Source: Bradyrhizobium arachidis
Lineage (GTDB): Bacteria > Pseudomonadota > Alphaproteobacteria > Rhizobiales > Xanthobacteraceae
Assembly (NCBI RefSeq): GCF_015291705.1
Contig: NZ_CP030050.1
Span: forward strand, 3,286,001 to 3,350,000
Direction of reading: 5' to 3'
DNA: 64,000 nt
Below the pieces are notes generated by a model. The model was given only the letters and a program-made list of their open reading frames with translations, made no database searches and was not told the DNA's origin. A program made the position numbers and the translations under genes. Shown here in pieces: positions 36,537 to 44,847 of this stretch. Each line of letters opens with the position of its first letter. Position 1 is the stretch's first letter.

Positions 36537-36621
36537 TTAACTATGCCATATGAGCCGTGCCCCGGGCCAATGCGGACGGGGTGAGCCCATAGCTCAACCC
36601 AATGAGGATGGAGAGAACCCC

Positions 36622-37077
36622 ATGACCACTGAAACCAACACTGCTTTCGAGGGCTTCAAGGACGCTTTCAAGAACATCCAGAATCTGGAAGTTCCCGAGG
36701 CCGCCCGCGAATTCGTCAAGAAGACCGCCAACACCGCCAAGGACCGTGCTGCCGAGGTGTTCGCTGGCTCCGAGCGCGTGACCGCCGCCGTCGAGAACGC
36801 GGTGACCGAGTCCGTCACCGAGGCCGGCAAGATCAGCCGCAACATCCAGCAGGCGATCTACGAGGACGCCGAGGCGTTTTTCTCGGGCATCGACAAGCTC
36901 GCGTCCGCCAAGTCGGTCAGCGAAGCCGTCGAGATCCAGTCGAGCCTGCTCCGTGCCCGCGGCGAAGTGTTCGTCTCGCGCGCCAAGGCGACCGCCGACT
37001 ATCTCGGCAAGCTCGCCGCCAACGGTGCCAAGTCCGCTCAGGACAATTTTGCCAAGGTCTACACCAAGACTGCCTGA
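36622..37077 (+). CDS. Phasin (PHA granule-associated protein)
   Basis: A 151-residue phasin that coats polyhydroxyalkanoate granules. It has the Phasin_2-type pattern: FEGFKDAFKNIQNLEVPEAA, a long amphipathic helix rich in Ala, Lys and Glu, and a C-terminal RGEVFVSRAKATADYLGKLA block. No membrane span is present. The ATG at 36622 has a GGAGA site upstream. It is separate from the phaEC-GNAT operon, with its own promoter region (candidate PhaR site) and its own terminator at 37110-37137. Confidence 0.92.
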   Translation: MTTETNTAFEGFKDAFKNIQNLEVPEAAREFVKKTANTAKDRAAEVFAGSERVTAAVENAVTESVTEAGKISRNIQQAIYEDAEAFFSGIDKLASAKSVSEAVEIQSSLLRARGEVFVSRAKATADYLGKLAANGAKSAQDNFAKVYTKTA

Positions 37078-37109
37078 TCCGGCGCCCTGAGTAGAGAAAC
37101 TGAATTTGA

Positions 37110-37137
37110 GGCCCGCTTCGGCGGGCCTTTGTTTTTT
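37110..37137 (+). terminator. Rho-independent terminator of the phasin gene
   Basis: GGCCCGC (37110-37116), TTCG tetraloop and GCGGGCC (37121-37127) form a perfect 7-bp stem followed by TTTGTTTTTT. The structure starts 32 bases after the phasin stop. Confidence 0.93.
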
Positions 37138-37158
37138 GCGCCGCGGTCATCACCACTT

Positions 37159-37236
37159 GTCATTCCGGGGCGCCCGAAGGGCGAACCCGGAATCTCGAGA
37201 TTCCGGGTTCGGTCCTGCGGACCGCACCGGAATGAC
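37159..37236. repeat. Palindromic intergenic repeat, family A, copy 2
   Basis: A 78-base element with perfect 10-base outer arms (37159-37168 and 37227-37236), left hairpin CGCCC-GAA-GGGCG, a 26-base perfect palindrome centred on CTCGAG (37184-37209) and right hairpin GGTCC-TGC-GGACC. It matches copy 1 at 28606-28683 in outer arms and centre, with different but self-complementary hairpins. Confidence 0.88.
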
Positions 37237-37253
37237 GTACTCTAGAATTTATC

Positions 37254-38540
37254 ATGAACGCACCCGCCACCTTCACCTTCGATACCCCCGGCGATGCCGA
37301 ACGCGCGGCCGAGCTGCGCCGCGTGAAGGCCTTGGCGACGTTGGTGCTGGCCTCGACGCTGGCGCTGTTCATCCTCGCAAAATGGCTTCTGCCCGTGCAT
37401 CCCGTGTTCGGCTTCATCGCCGCCTTCGCGGAAGCCGCGACCATCGGCGGGCTCGCCGACTGGTATGCGGTGGTCGCGCTGTTCAAGCGGCCGCTCGGCC
37501 TGCCGATCCCGCATACCGCGATCATTCAGAGCAACCAGGCCCGCATCGCCGACAAGCTCGGCGAGTTCATCCAGGTGCATTTCCTCGAGGCCGGTCCCGT
37601 CGAGGCCAAGCTGAAGGAGATCGATTTCGGCTCCTTCGTCGCCGACTGGCTCCGTGACCGCAAGCGCAGCGACGATCTCGCGCGTTTCGCGCTGCGCCTG
37701 CTGCCGGAAGCCGTCTCCGCGACGGAAAGCTCGGGCCTGATGACCTTCATCGTCCGCCGCATGTCCTCGCAGCTCCAGGCCATCGACCTCGCGCCGCTCG
37801 CGGCCGGCACGCTGCGCGGCTTCGTCGCGGAGGGGCGGCACCAGATCCTGTTCGACGATCTCCTGCGGGTGATGCACGAGACGATGAACCAGAAAGAGAC
37901 GATGGCGATGATCCGCGACAAGGTGCGCGCGGAATTGCCGACCCTGCTCAAGCTCTATCGTGCCGACAAGTTTCTGGTGAACAAGATCGTGTCGTCCGCC
38001 ACCGCGTTCTTCAACGAGGTGCGCAGCGATCCCAAGCATCCGTTCCGCGGCGAGTTCGATCGCATGGTGCTGAGCTTCGTCGATCGCCTCGGCACCGATC
38101 AGGCCTATATCGGCCGCATCGACGGCTTGAAGCGTGATCTGCTCGCGCGCCCCGAGCTTGCTGAGCTTGCCCGTACCGTCTGGGCCAACATGCGCTCCTT
38201 CATCGAGCGCAGCGCGAGCGGCGAGACGCAGGTGCTCCAGCATCATCTCGCCGGCATGTTCGTTTCGGCAGGCGATGCGCTCGCCGCCGATGCCGAGCTG
38301 CGCGGCGAGATCAACCAGGGCCTGGTGACGGTGTTGCGCAGCTTCGTCGCCGACCAGAAGAGCGGCGTCTCGACCTTCATCTCCGACCAGGTCAAGGCGT
38401 GGAATATGACGCAGCTGATTTCGCTGATCGAAATCAACATCGGCCGCGACCTGCAATACATCCGCTTCAACGGCTCGCTGATCGGTGGGCTCGCCGGCCT
38501 TGCGCTCTACTCCGTAGAATTCCTGCTTCGATTGTTGTGA
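37254..38540 (+). CDS. DUF445 family membrane protein
   Basis: A 428-residue DUF445 protein (YjiN group). TM segments are at about residues 25-45 (ALATLVLASTLALFILAKWL) and at the very C-terminus (LIGGLAGLALYSVEFLLRLL). The typical signature GFIAAFAEAATIGGLADWYA follows the first TM, then VVALFKRPLGLPIPHTAI. The large middle part is helical and probably cytoplasmic or periplasmic. It starts only 17 bases after repeat A copy 2, so its promoter may lie in or before the repeat. No function is established for the family. Confidence 0.9.
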   Translation: MNAPATFTFDTPGDAERAAELRRVKALATLVLASTLALFILAKWLLPVHPVFGFIAAFAEAATIGGLADWYAVVALFKRPLGLPIPHTAIIQSNQARIADKLGEFIQVHFLEAGPVEAKLKEIDFGSFVADWLRDRKRSDDLARFALRLLPEAVSATESSGLMTFIVRRMSSQLQAIDLAPLAAGTLRGFVAEGRHQILFDDLLRVMHETMNQKETMAMIRDKVRAELPTLLKLYRADKFLVNKIVSSATAFFNEVRSDPKHPFRGEFDRMVLSFVDRLGTDQAYIGRIDGLKRDLLARPELAELARTVWANMRSFIERSASGETQVLQHHLAGMFVSAGDALAADAELRGEINQGLVTVLRSFVADQKSGVSTFISDQVKAWNMTQLISLIEINIGRDLQYIRFNGSLIGGLAGLALYSVEFLLRLL

Positions 38541-38728
38541 CTTTTGCGTCACGGCCGTTAGCATTAACGCGCGGGCCTATTGTCGCCTTGCGTCTCTCCC
38601 GCTTGAATGTCGGGAACCGGCCGCCTAGCTGATTCATGTTGCGCTGCGGAACGTTCAAGAAGCCGGCGTATTGGAATTCATGCCCATTGCCGGCATCGCG
38701 ACCGGCACCTTCTCCAGGGGATTCATTG

Positions 38729-39499
38729 ATGACCGCTACTGCCCAGACGCTGCGTCCGCCATCCCGTACTCTGATGTTCCTGGAAGGGCGCGCGATCCAC
38801 GAGTTCGGCGCATTCCTCGGCGCACTGCCGCTCTTGAGCCTCGCGCCGCGCGGCGACGGGCACCCGGTGCTGGTGCTGCCGGGCCTCGTCGCTTCTGATG
38901 AGTCTACGCGCGCGCTGCGCACGTTCCTGACCAGCAAGGGCTACGCGGTGAGCGGCTGGCGCCAGGGCCGCAATTACGGCCTGCGCCCGGGCGTGCAGCA
39001 TGCGATGGTCGATCTGGTCGAGGAGCTCAGCGACAGGCACGGCCGCAAGATCAGCCTGGTTGGCTGGAGCCTCGGTGGCCTCTATGCGCGCCAGCTCGCC
39101 AAGATGATGCCCGAGCGCGTGCGCCAGGTGATCACGCTCGGCAGCCCCTTCGCGGGCGATCCCCGTTCGACCAATGCCTGGCGCGTCTATGAATGGGCGA
39201 GCGGCCGCCGCGCCGACGAAGTCGATCCGCAGTTCGGCGGTGAGCTCGCGGTGCCGCCGCCGGTGCCGACCACCGCCATCTTCAGCCGGACCGACGGCGT
39301 CTGCGCCTGGCAGGGCTGCATGGAGAAATCAGGCGCGCAGACCGAGAGCATCGAGGTCGAGAGCAGCCATTGCGGCATGGGCCACCATCCCGCCGCGGTC
39401 TATGCCGTCGCCGACCGGCTTGCGCAGAAGGAAGGCCAGTGGCGCCCGTTCGATCGCAGCGGCTGGCGCAGCCTGGCCTATCCCGACCCGCATCGGTGA
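38729..39499 (+). CDS. Alpha/beta hydrolase, paralogue of the 25160 gene
   Basis: A 256-residue alpha/beta hydrolase. The nucleophile elbow GWSLGG has S114; APRGDGHPVLVLPGL is the oxyanion region, and the acid and histidine probably lie in FSRTDGVCAW and HCGMGHHPAAV. ATG 38729 with CCAGGGG upstream is used; an earlier start would add an unlikely N-terminus. It is about the same length and has the same blocks as the gene at 25160-25960, so the two arose by duplication, but it has no DUF6489 partner. The substrate is unknown. Confidence 0.85.
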   Translation: MTATAQTLRPPSRTLMFLEGRAIHEFGAFLGALPLLSLAPRGDGHPVLVLPGLVASDESTRALRTFLTSKGYAVSGWRQGRNYGLRPGVQHAMVDLVEELSDRHGRKISLVGWSLGGLYARQLAKMMPERVRQVITLGSPFAGDPRSTNAWRVYEWASGRRADEVDPQFGGELAVPPPVPTTAIFSRTDGVCAWQGCMEKSGAQTESIEVESSHCGMGHHPAAVYAVADRLAQKEGQWRPFDRSGWRSLAYPDPHR

Positions 39500-39505
39500 T
39501 CTTCT

Positions 39506-39660
39506 TCGCCTCGCCCCGCTTGCGGGGAGAGGTCGGAATTTGCGAAGAGCAAATTCCGGGTGAGGGGGAGTCTCCCCGAGTCCAACTCTCACCGAACGCG
39601 CGGAGAGTCCCCCTCATCCCAACCCTCTCCCCGTAAGAACGGGGAGAGGGAGAGGAAGCG
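39506..39660. repeat. Hairpin-rich intergenic repeat, family C
   Basis: An element of about 155 bases built from nested inverted repeats: CCCCGC/GCGGGG (39514-39527), a 9-bp hairpin GGAATTTGC/GCAAATTCC (39535-39557), long-distance arms 39559-39575 and 39602-39619 (mostly complementary), and a perfect 12-bp hairpin 39623-39634/39639-39650. It fills the space between the hydrolase and paaX. It resembles dispersed repeats known from alphaproteobacterial genomes. Confidence 0.75.
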
Positions 39661-39709
39661 TCGCTCGCGTCCATTGTCGCGCCCGCACCAAACGCGCTAT
39701 GCCTCGCGC

Positions 39710-40576
39710 ATGGCGCATCCGCTCTCCCGCATCATCGACCAGCTCAAGCGCGAGCCGTCGCGCACCGGCTCCATCGTCATCACCGTGTTCGGCGACGCCA
39801 TCGTGCCGCGCGGCGGCTCCGTGTGGCTCGGCACGCTCTTGGAATTCTTCGAAGGCCTCGACATCGACAGCGGCGTGGTGCGTACCGCGATGTCGCGGCT
39901 TGCCGCCGATGGCTGGCTGACGCGCGAAAAGGTCGGCCGCAACAGTTTCTATCGCCTCGCCGACAAGGGCCGCCAGACGTTTGAAGCCGCGACGCGCCAC
40001 ATCTACGATCCGCCGCCGTCGGACTGGACCGGGCGCTTCGAGCTGCTGCTGATCGGCAATGGCGAAGACCGCGACGCCTCGCGCGAAGCGCTGCGCAACG
40101 CCGGCTTTGGCAGTCCGCTTCCCGGTGTCTGGGTCGCGCCGTCAGGCGTGCCGGTGCCGGAGGAGGCCGCGGGTGCGATCCGTCTCGAAGTCTCCGCGGA
40201 GGACGACAATGGCCGCCGACTGCTCAGCGCGAGCTGGCCGCTGGAGCGCACCGCGGACGCCTATCTGAAATTCATGAAGACCTTTGAGCCGCTCCGCGCC
40301 GCGATCGCGCGCGGTACGGATCTTTCTGACGCCGACGCCTTCACCGCGCGCATCCTCTTGATCCACTATTACCGCCGTGTCGTGCTGCGCGATCCGCTGC
40401 TGCCCGAGAGCCTGCTGCCGGGGGACTGGCCGGGCAGGGCGGCTCGCGCGCTCTGCGGCGAGATCTATCGCGCGCTGCTTGCCCCGTCCGAACAATGGCT
40501 TGATGGCCATGGAACCAACGAAAAGGGGCCGCTGCCACCCGCCCGAAAGCTCCTGGAAAGGAGGTTCGGCGTCTGA
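39710..40576 (+). CDS. paaX: PaaX-family repressor of phenylacetate genes
   Basis: A 288-residue regulator of the PaaX/GntR-like family, which represses paa genes until phenylacetyl-CoA binds. A winged helix at residues 1-85 (SIVITVFGDAIVPRGGSVW, TAMSRLAADGWLTREKVGRN) is followed by the PaaX core and C-terminal domains (ILLIHYYRRVVLRDPLLPE, LLPGDWPGRAARALC). ATG 39710 is the first start after the repeat that fits the family N-terminus. It lies on the same strand, 76 bases before paaA, with an inverted repeat in between, so it probably represses paaA and perhaps itself. Confidence 0.93.
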   Translation: MAHPLSRIIDQLKREPSRTGSIVITVFGDAIVPRGGSVWLGTLLEFFEGLDIDSGVVRTAMSRLAADGWLTREKVGRNSFYRLADKGRQTFEAATRHIYDPPPSDWTGRFELLLIGNGEDRDASREALRNAGFGSPLPGVWVAPSGVPVPEEAAGAIRLEVSAEDDNGRRLLSASWPLERTADAYLKFMKTFEPLRAAIARGTDLSDADAFTARILLIHYYRRVVLRDPLLPESLLPGDWPGRAARALCGEIYRALLAPSEQWLDGHGTNEKGPLPPARKLLERRFGV

Positions 40577-40586
40577 TCTTTATGTT

Positions 40587-40625
40587 ACAGAAATATCTTG
40601 CATGATGTAATTTCTGTTATATATT
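40587..40625 (+). promoter_or_regulatory. paaA promoter with candidate PaaX operator
   Basis: ACAGAAAT (40587-40594) and ATTTCTGT (40610-40617) form a perfect 8-bp inverted repeat with a 15-base spacer. A sigma70-like pair TTGCAT (40598-40603) and TATATT (40620-40625), 16 bases apart, lies within and just after it. A repressor at the dyad would block the promoter. Assignment to PaaX is by position. Confidence 0.6.
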
Positions 40626-40652
40626 GCCTCCCAATAAAACGGGAGGACGCGC

Positions 40653-41645
40653 ATGTACACCCAGGCGCTGAACACGGCCGAGACTGACGATCGCGGTCTT
40701 GAGGACGCAGGCCGAGCTGCGCAGTTCCAGGCCCGCATCGATGCCGAGGAGCGCATCGAGCCGAACGACTGGATGCCGGCGGCCTATCGCAAGACGCTGA
40801 CCCGCCAGATCTCCCAGCACGCCCATTCCGAAATCGTCGGCATGCTGCCCGAGGGCAACTGGATCACGCGCGCGCCGACCTTGCGCCGCAAGGCCGCGCT
40901 GCTCGCCAAGGTGCAGGACGAGTGCGGCCATGGGCTGTATCTCTACGCCGCCGCCGAGACGCTCGGCACCTCGCGCGAGGAGCTGGTCGATGCGATGCTC
41001 GCCGGCAAGGCCAAGTACTCCTCGATCTTCAACTATCCAACGCTGACCTGGGCCGACATCGGCACGATCGGCTGGCTGGTCGATGGCGCCGCGATCATGA
41101 ACCAGATCCCGCTGTGCCGCTGCTCCTATGGCCCCTATGCGCGCGCGATGATCCGCGTCTGCAAGGAGGAGTCGTTCCACCAGCGCCAGGGCTACGAGAT
41201 CATGCTGACGCTGTGCCGCGGCTCGGACGAGCAGAAGGCGATGGCGCAGGACGCGCTGAACCGCTGGTGGTGGCCGGTGCTGATGATGTTCGGTCCGCCT
41301 GATGCGACCAGCCAGCACAGCGACACCTCGACCAAGTGGAAGATCAAGCGCTTCTCCAATGACGAGCTGCGCCAGAAATTCGTCGATGCAACCGTGCCGC
41401 AGGCGCAATATCTCGGCCTCGCCATTCCCGATCCCGGCATGATTCAGGATGCCGACGGCCACTGGCGCTACAGCGAAATCGACTGGACTGAGTTCAAGCA
41501 GGTGCTCGCCGGCAACGGCCCCTGCAACCGCGATCGCATGGCCGCGCGCCGCAAGGCGCACGACGAGGGCGCCTGGGTGCGCGAGGCGGCGGCCGCTTAT
41601 GCGGCCAAGCGCGCGCAGCGTCAGACCGCGCAAGCCGCGGAATAA
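40653..41645 (+). CDS. paaA: 1,2-phenylacetyl-CoA epoxidase catalytic subunit PaaA
   Basis: A 330-residue di-iron oxygenase subunit that epoxidises the ring of phenylacetyl-CoA. Two ExxH iron-ligand motifs are visible: [10 protein letters not shown] near residue 90 and [10 protein letters not shown] near residue 171, as in bacterial multicomponent monooxygenase folds. ATG 40653 follows a GGGAGGA ribosome site. It is the first gene of paaABCDE and is followed by paaB after ten bases. Length is normal. Confidence 0.97.
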   Translation: MYTQALNTAETDDRGLEDAGRAAQFQARIDAEERIEPNDWMPAAYRKTLTRQISQHAHSEIVGMLPEGNWITRAPTLRRKAALLAKVQDECGHGLYLYAAAETLGTSREELVDAMLAGKAKYSSIFNYPTLTWADIGTIGWLVDGAAIMNQIPLCRCSYGPYARAMIRVCKEESFHQRQGYEIMLTLCRGSDEQKAMAQDALNRWWWPVLMMFGPPDATSQHSDTSTKWKIKRFSNDELRQKFVDATVPQAQYLGLAIPDPGMIQDADGHWRYSEIDWTEFKQVLAGNGPCNRDRMAARRKAHDEGAWVREAAAAYAAKRAQRQTAQAAE

Positions 41646-41655
41646 GGAGATCAAT

Positions 41656-41943
41656 ATGGCCACGCCGAACACGCCGCTGTGGGAAGTCTTCATTCGCAGC
41701 CGCAACGGGCTCGCGCACAAGCATGTCGGCTCGCTGCATGCGAGCGATGCGACCATGGCGTTGCAGGCCGCCCGCGACATCTACACCCGTCGCGGCGAAG
41801 GCCTCTCGATCTGGGTCGTGCCCTCGACCGCGATCACCGCGAGCGATCCCGCCGAGAAGGGTATGATGTTCGAGCCGGCGGAATCCAAGATCTACCGGCA
41901 TCCGACGTTTTACGAGGTGCCCGAGGAAGTGGGGCACATGTGA
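41656..41943 (+). CDS. paaB: 1,2-phenylacetyl-CoA epoxidase subunit PaaB
   Basis: A 95-residue small subunit of the epoxidase. The recognisable pattern is LWEVFIRSRNGLAHKHVGSL at the N-terminus, the ALQAARDIYTRRGEGLSIWV middle and the YRHPTFYEVPEEV end. It bridges PaaA and PaaC in the complex. It shares one base with paaC (TGATG), supporting coupled translation. ATG 41656 follows an AAGGAG site. Confidence 0.96.
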   Translation: MATPNTPLWEVFIRSRNGLAHKHVGSLHASDATMALQAARDIYTRRGEGLSIWVVPSTAITASDPAEKGMMFEPAESKIYRHPTFYEVPEEVGHM

Positions 41944-42719
41944 TGGCGACCGCCAACATCCAGGTCTCGGAAACGCCGCTGGTGCTGTACGCGCTACGCC
42001 GGGCCGATGATGCGCTGATCCTCGGCCACCGGCTGTCGGAATGGTGCGGTCACGCGCCGATGCTGGAAGAGGACATGGCACTCTCCAACATCGCGCTCGA
42101 CCTGATCGGCCAGGCCCGCGAACTCTACACCTACGCGGCCAAGGCTGAAGGCAACGACAACGACGAGGATAAGCTCGCGTATTTGCGCGACGTCCGGCAG
42201 TACCGCAACCTGCTGCTGGTCGAGCAGCCCAATGGCGACTTCGCCCAGACCCTGGTGCGGCAGTTCTTTTATTCCGCCTTCGCCGACCTCTATTGGCGCG
42301 CGATGATGACTTCGCGCGATACGACGCTCGCAGCGATTGCTGCCAAGTCGGAGAAGGAGAGCGCCTATCACCTGCGCCACGCTTCGGAATGGATCATCCG
42401 GCTTGGTGATGGCACGGATGAAAGCCACAAGCGCGCTCAGGCCGCGATCGATCACCTCTGGGCCTTCACCGGCGAGATGTTTGCCGTCGATGATGGCGAG
42501 CGCGCGCTGATTCATGCCGGTATCGCCATCGATCCCGGCACCTTGCGCGGCCGTTGGCTGACGACGCTCTCGGGTGTCGCCAGTGAAGCAACGCTCCAGT
42601 TGCCGCAGAACGACTGGATGCAGCAGGGCGGCCGCGCCGGCCGCCACAGCGAGCATCTCGGCCATCTCCTGTCCGAGCTGCAATCGATGCAGCGCACTTT
42701 TCCGGGGCAGACATGGTGA
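41943..42719 (+). CDS. paaC: 1,2-phenylacetyl-CoA epoxidase structural subunit PaaC
   Basis: A 258-residue subunit with the same helical fold as PaaA but without a functional di-iron site; it forms the AC heterodimer core. Family blocks are LRRADDALILGHRLSEWCGH, IALDLIGQARELYTYAA and YHLRHASEWIIRLGDGT. The true start is ATG 41943, one base overlapping the paaB stop, not an earlier site inside paaB. It overlaps paaD by seven bases. Confidence 0.95.
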   Translation: MATANIQVSETPLVLYALRRADDALILGHRLSEWCGHAPMLEEDMALSNIALDLIGQARELYTYAAKAEGNDNDEDKLAYLRDVRQYRNLLLVEQPNGDFAQTLVRQFFYSAFADLYWRAMMTSRDTTLAAIAAKSEKESAYHLRHASEWIIRLGDGTDESHKRAQAAIDHLWAFTGEMFAVDDGERALIHAGIAIDPGTLRGRWLTTLSGVASEATLQLPQNDWMQQGGRAGRHSEHLGHLLSELQSMQRTFPGQTW

Positions 42720-43216
42720 CGGTGCTGGAGCGCGATAGCGAGTTGCGCCGGCGCGCCTGGGATGCCGCGGCGAGCGTGGTCGATCCCGAGATTCCGGTGC
42801 TGACCATTGCCGACCTCGGCGTGCTCCGCGATGTCTTTCTCGACGGCGATCATGTCGAGGTCACGATCACGCCGACCTATTCGGGCTGCCCGGCCATGAA
42901 TATGATCGCGCTCGAAATCGAGGTTGCACTGGAGCGCGCTGGTTTTCAGCGTCCGAAGGTGCGCACGGTGCTGTCGCCGGCCTGGACCACCGACTGGATG
43001 AGCGAAGAAGGGCGCTGCAAGCTGCGTGCTTACGGCATCGCGCCGCCGCAAGCTTCAAGTTCACGCCGGGCGCTGTTCGGCGAGGAGGCCGTCGCGTGCC
43101 CGCAATGCGGCTCTGACAAGACGGAATTACTGTCCGAATTCGGCTCGACCTCCTGCAAGGCGCTGTGGCGCTGCAAGGCCTGCCGCGAACCCTTCGATTA
43201 CTTCAAGTGTCATTGA
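42713..43216 (+). CDS. paaD: Phenylacetyl-CoA epoxidase maturation protein PaaD
   Basis: A 167-residue MIP18/DUF59-type protein needed for assembling the epoxidase metal centres. The DUF59 core (WDAAASVVDPEIPVLTIADLG, TPTYSGCPAMNMI) is followed by a C-terminal metal-binding segment with CPQC, then C and CKAC cysteines (residues about 123-160). It overlaps paaC by seven bases and is two bases from paaE, as usual in paa operons. Confidence 0.95.
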   Translation: MVTVLERDSELRRRAWDAAASVVDPEIPVLTIADLGVLRDVFLDGDHVEVTITPTYSGCPAMNMIALEIEVALERAGFQRPKVRTVLSPAWTTDWMSEEGRCKLRAYGIAPPQASSSRRALFGEEAVACPQCGSDKTELLSEFGSTSCKALWRCKACREPFDYFKCH

Positions 43217-43218
43217 CC

Positions 43219-44301
43219 ATGTCAGCAGCCGCACCACGCTTCCATCGCCTGGCCGTCAACGACCTCCGCCGCGAAGCGTCGGACGCCGTCTCGATGACCT
43301 TCACCATCCCCGGCGAACTCGCCGGTGATTACGCCTTCACGCCCGGCCAGTACCTCACGCTCCGCACCATGCTGGACGGCGAAGAGGTCCGCCGCTCCTA
43401 TTCGATCTGCTCCGGCCCTGATGACGGCGAGATCCGCATTGCCGTGAAGAAGGTCGACGGCGGCGCGTTTTCGAGCTGGGCCGCGGATGAGCTGAAATGC
43501 GGCGACGAGCTCGACGTGATGACGCCGACGGGCCGCTTTGGCGTGGTCCCGCCTGCCGAAGCCGGGCGCATCCATGTCGGCTTCGCCGCGGGCTCCGGCA
43601 TCACGCCGATCCTGTCGATCGTCAAGGGCATCCTCGTGCGCGAGCCGGGCAGCCGCTTCTTCCTGTTCTACGGCAACCGCGCGACCGACAACATCATGTT
43701 CCTCGAGGCGCTGGAGGAGCTGAAGGACCGCTTCATCGACCGCCTTTCGATCTTCCATGTCATCTCCGGCGAGGAGCAGGACATCCCGATCCTGCATGGC
43801 CGGCTCGATGGCGAGAAGGTGAGGGTGCTGCTGCGTTCGCTGGTGCCGGCTTCAAGCGTCGACCACGTCTTCATCTGCGGTCCATCCGGTATGAGCGAGG
43901 AGATCGAGGCAACCTGCCGCGGCCTCGGCATCGCCGACGAACGCATCCATGTCGAACGTTTCGTCTCCGAGTTCGGCGGCAAGCCACGGCCGAAGAAGGA
44001 AGTTGCACCCGACGCGCCGCCGAAGGCGATCGCCTCCCTGATCATCGACGGCAAGCGCCGCGACGTGCCGGTCGCGGAGGACGAAGCCATCCTCGATGCC
44101 GCGCTGCGCGCCGGTGTCGATCTGCCCTTCGCCTGCAAGGGCGGCATGTGCTCGACCTGCCGCGCAAAGCTGGTCGAGGGCGAGGCGCCGATGGACCTCA
44201 ACTATTCGCTGGAACCCTGGGAGCTGAAAGCCGGCTTTGTCCTCACCTGCCAGGCCAAGCCATCCTCCGAGCGGGTTGTGGTCGACTACGACCACGTTTG
44301 A
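43219..44301 (+). CDS. paaE: Phenylacetyl-CoA epoxidase reductase PaaE
   Basis: A 360-residue reductase that passes electrons from NADPH to the epoxidase. The N-terminal ferredoxin-NADP reductase module has RRSYSICSGP (FAD) and GFAAGSGITPILSIVKG (NADP). The C-terminal module is a plant-type 2Fe-2S ferredoxin with CKGGMCSTC and a final LTCQAKP cysteine. ATG 43219 is two bases after paaD; a longer start would lie inside paaD. It ends shortly before paaI. Confidence 0.96.
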   Translation: MSAAAPRFHRLAVNDLRREASDAVSMTFTIPGELAGDYAFTPGQYLTLRTMLDGEEVRRSYSICSGPDDGEIRIAVKKVDGGAFSSWAADELKCGDELDVMTPTGRFGVVPPAEAGRIHVGFAAGSGITPILSIVKGILVREPGSRFFLFYGNRATDNIMFLEALEELKDRFIDRLSIFHVISGEEQDIPILHGRLDGEKVRVLLRSLVPASSVDHVFICGPSGMSEEIEATCRGLGIADERIHVERFVSEFGGKPRPKKEVAPDAPPKAIASLIIDGKRRDVPVAEDEAILDAALRAGVDLPFACKGGMCSTCRAKLVEGEAPMDLNYSLEPWELKAGFVLTCQAKPSSERVVVDYDHV

Positions 44302-44356
44302 CAGTTTTGGCCAGGCAGCAGAACATCATGAGCAAACGATTGGCCGGGAGAAGCGC

Positions 44357-44806
44357 GTGAACGTCAAAGCCGCCCTGTCACCTCAGGATATTGCGCGCGC
44401 CTGCGCCGATGCGATGTGGGCGGAGGACGATGCGTCCAAGGGGCTCGGCATGGAGATCGTCGAGATCGGCCCGGGCTTTGCGACGCTCGCGATGACGGTG
44501 CGGCCCGACATGGTCAACGGCCAGCGCATCGCCCATGGCGGCTTCATCTTCACGCTCGCCGATTCCGCCTTCGCCTTTGCCTGCAACTCGCACAACGAGC
44601 GCGTGGTGGCGGCGCAGGGGCAGATCACCTTCATCAAGCCCGGCAAGCTCGACGACCGCCTCGTCGCGAAAGCGCGCGAGGTCACCCGCGGCGGCCGCTC
44701 CGGCATCTACGATGTGCGCGTCACCGCCGGCGACACCGTCATCGCGGAATTCCGTGGGCATTCGCGTGTCATTCCCGGGACGTGGCTGCCGACACAAGAT
44801 CAATAA
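44357..44806 (+). CDS. paaI: Hydroxyphenylacetyl-CoA thioesterase PaaI
   Basis: A 149-residue hot-dog-fold thioesterase that removes CoA from dead-end phenylacetyl-CoA products. The catalytic region is GQRIAHGGFIFTLADSAFAF, with the HGG and following Asp typical of PaaI, and ERVVAAQGQITFIKPG follows. The start is the GTG at 44357 with GGGAG nearby; a short ATG reading from 44328 ends within ten codons. It lies 55 bases after paaE in the same orientation. Confidence 0.93.
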   Translation: MNVKAALSPQDIARACADAMWAEDDASKGLGMEIVEIGPGFATLAMTVRPDMVNGQRIAHGGFIFTLADSAFAFACNSHNERVVAAQGQITFIKPGKLDDRLVAKAREVTRGGRSGIYDVRVTAGDTVIAEFRGHSRVIPGTWLPTQDQ

Positions 44807-44847
44807 GACCAATAAAAAGAACAAATCAATGATGTGGGGAAACGAGG

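Noticed and set aside
36398..36621. Possible small gene in the gap before phasin
   Set aside because: A frame from 36550 is open but reads Arg/Gly/Pro-rich sequence before the true phasin start, and it follows the PhaR-like site; it is better seen as leader and promoter region.
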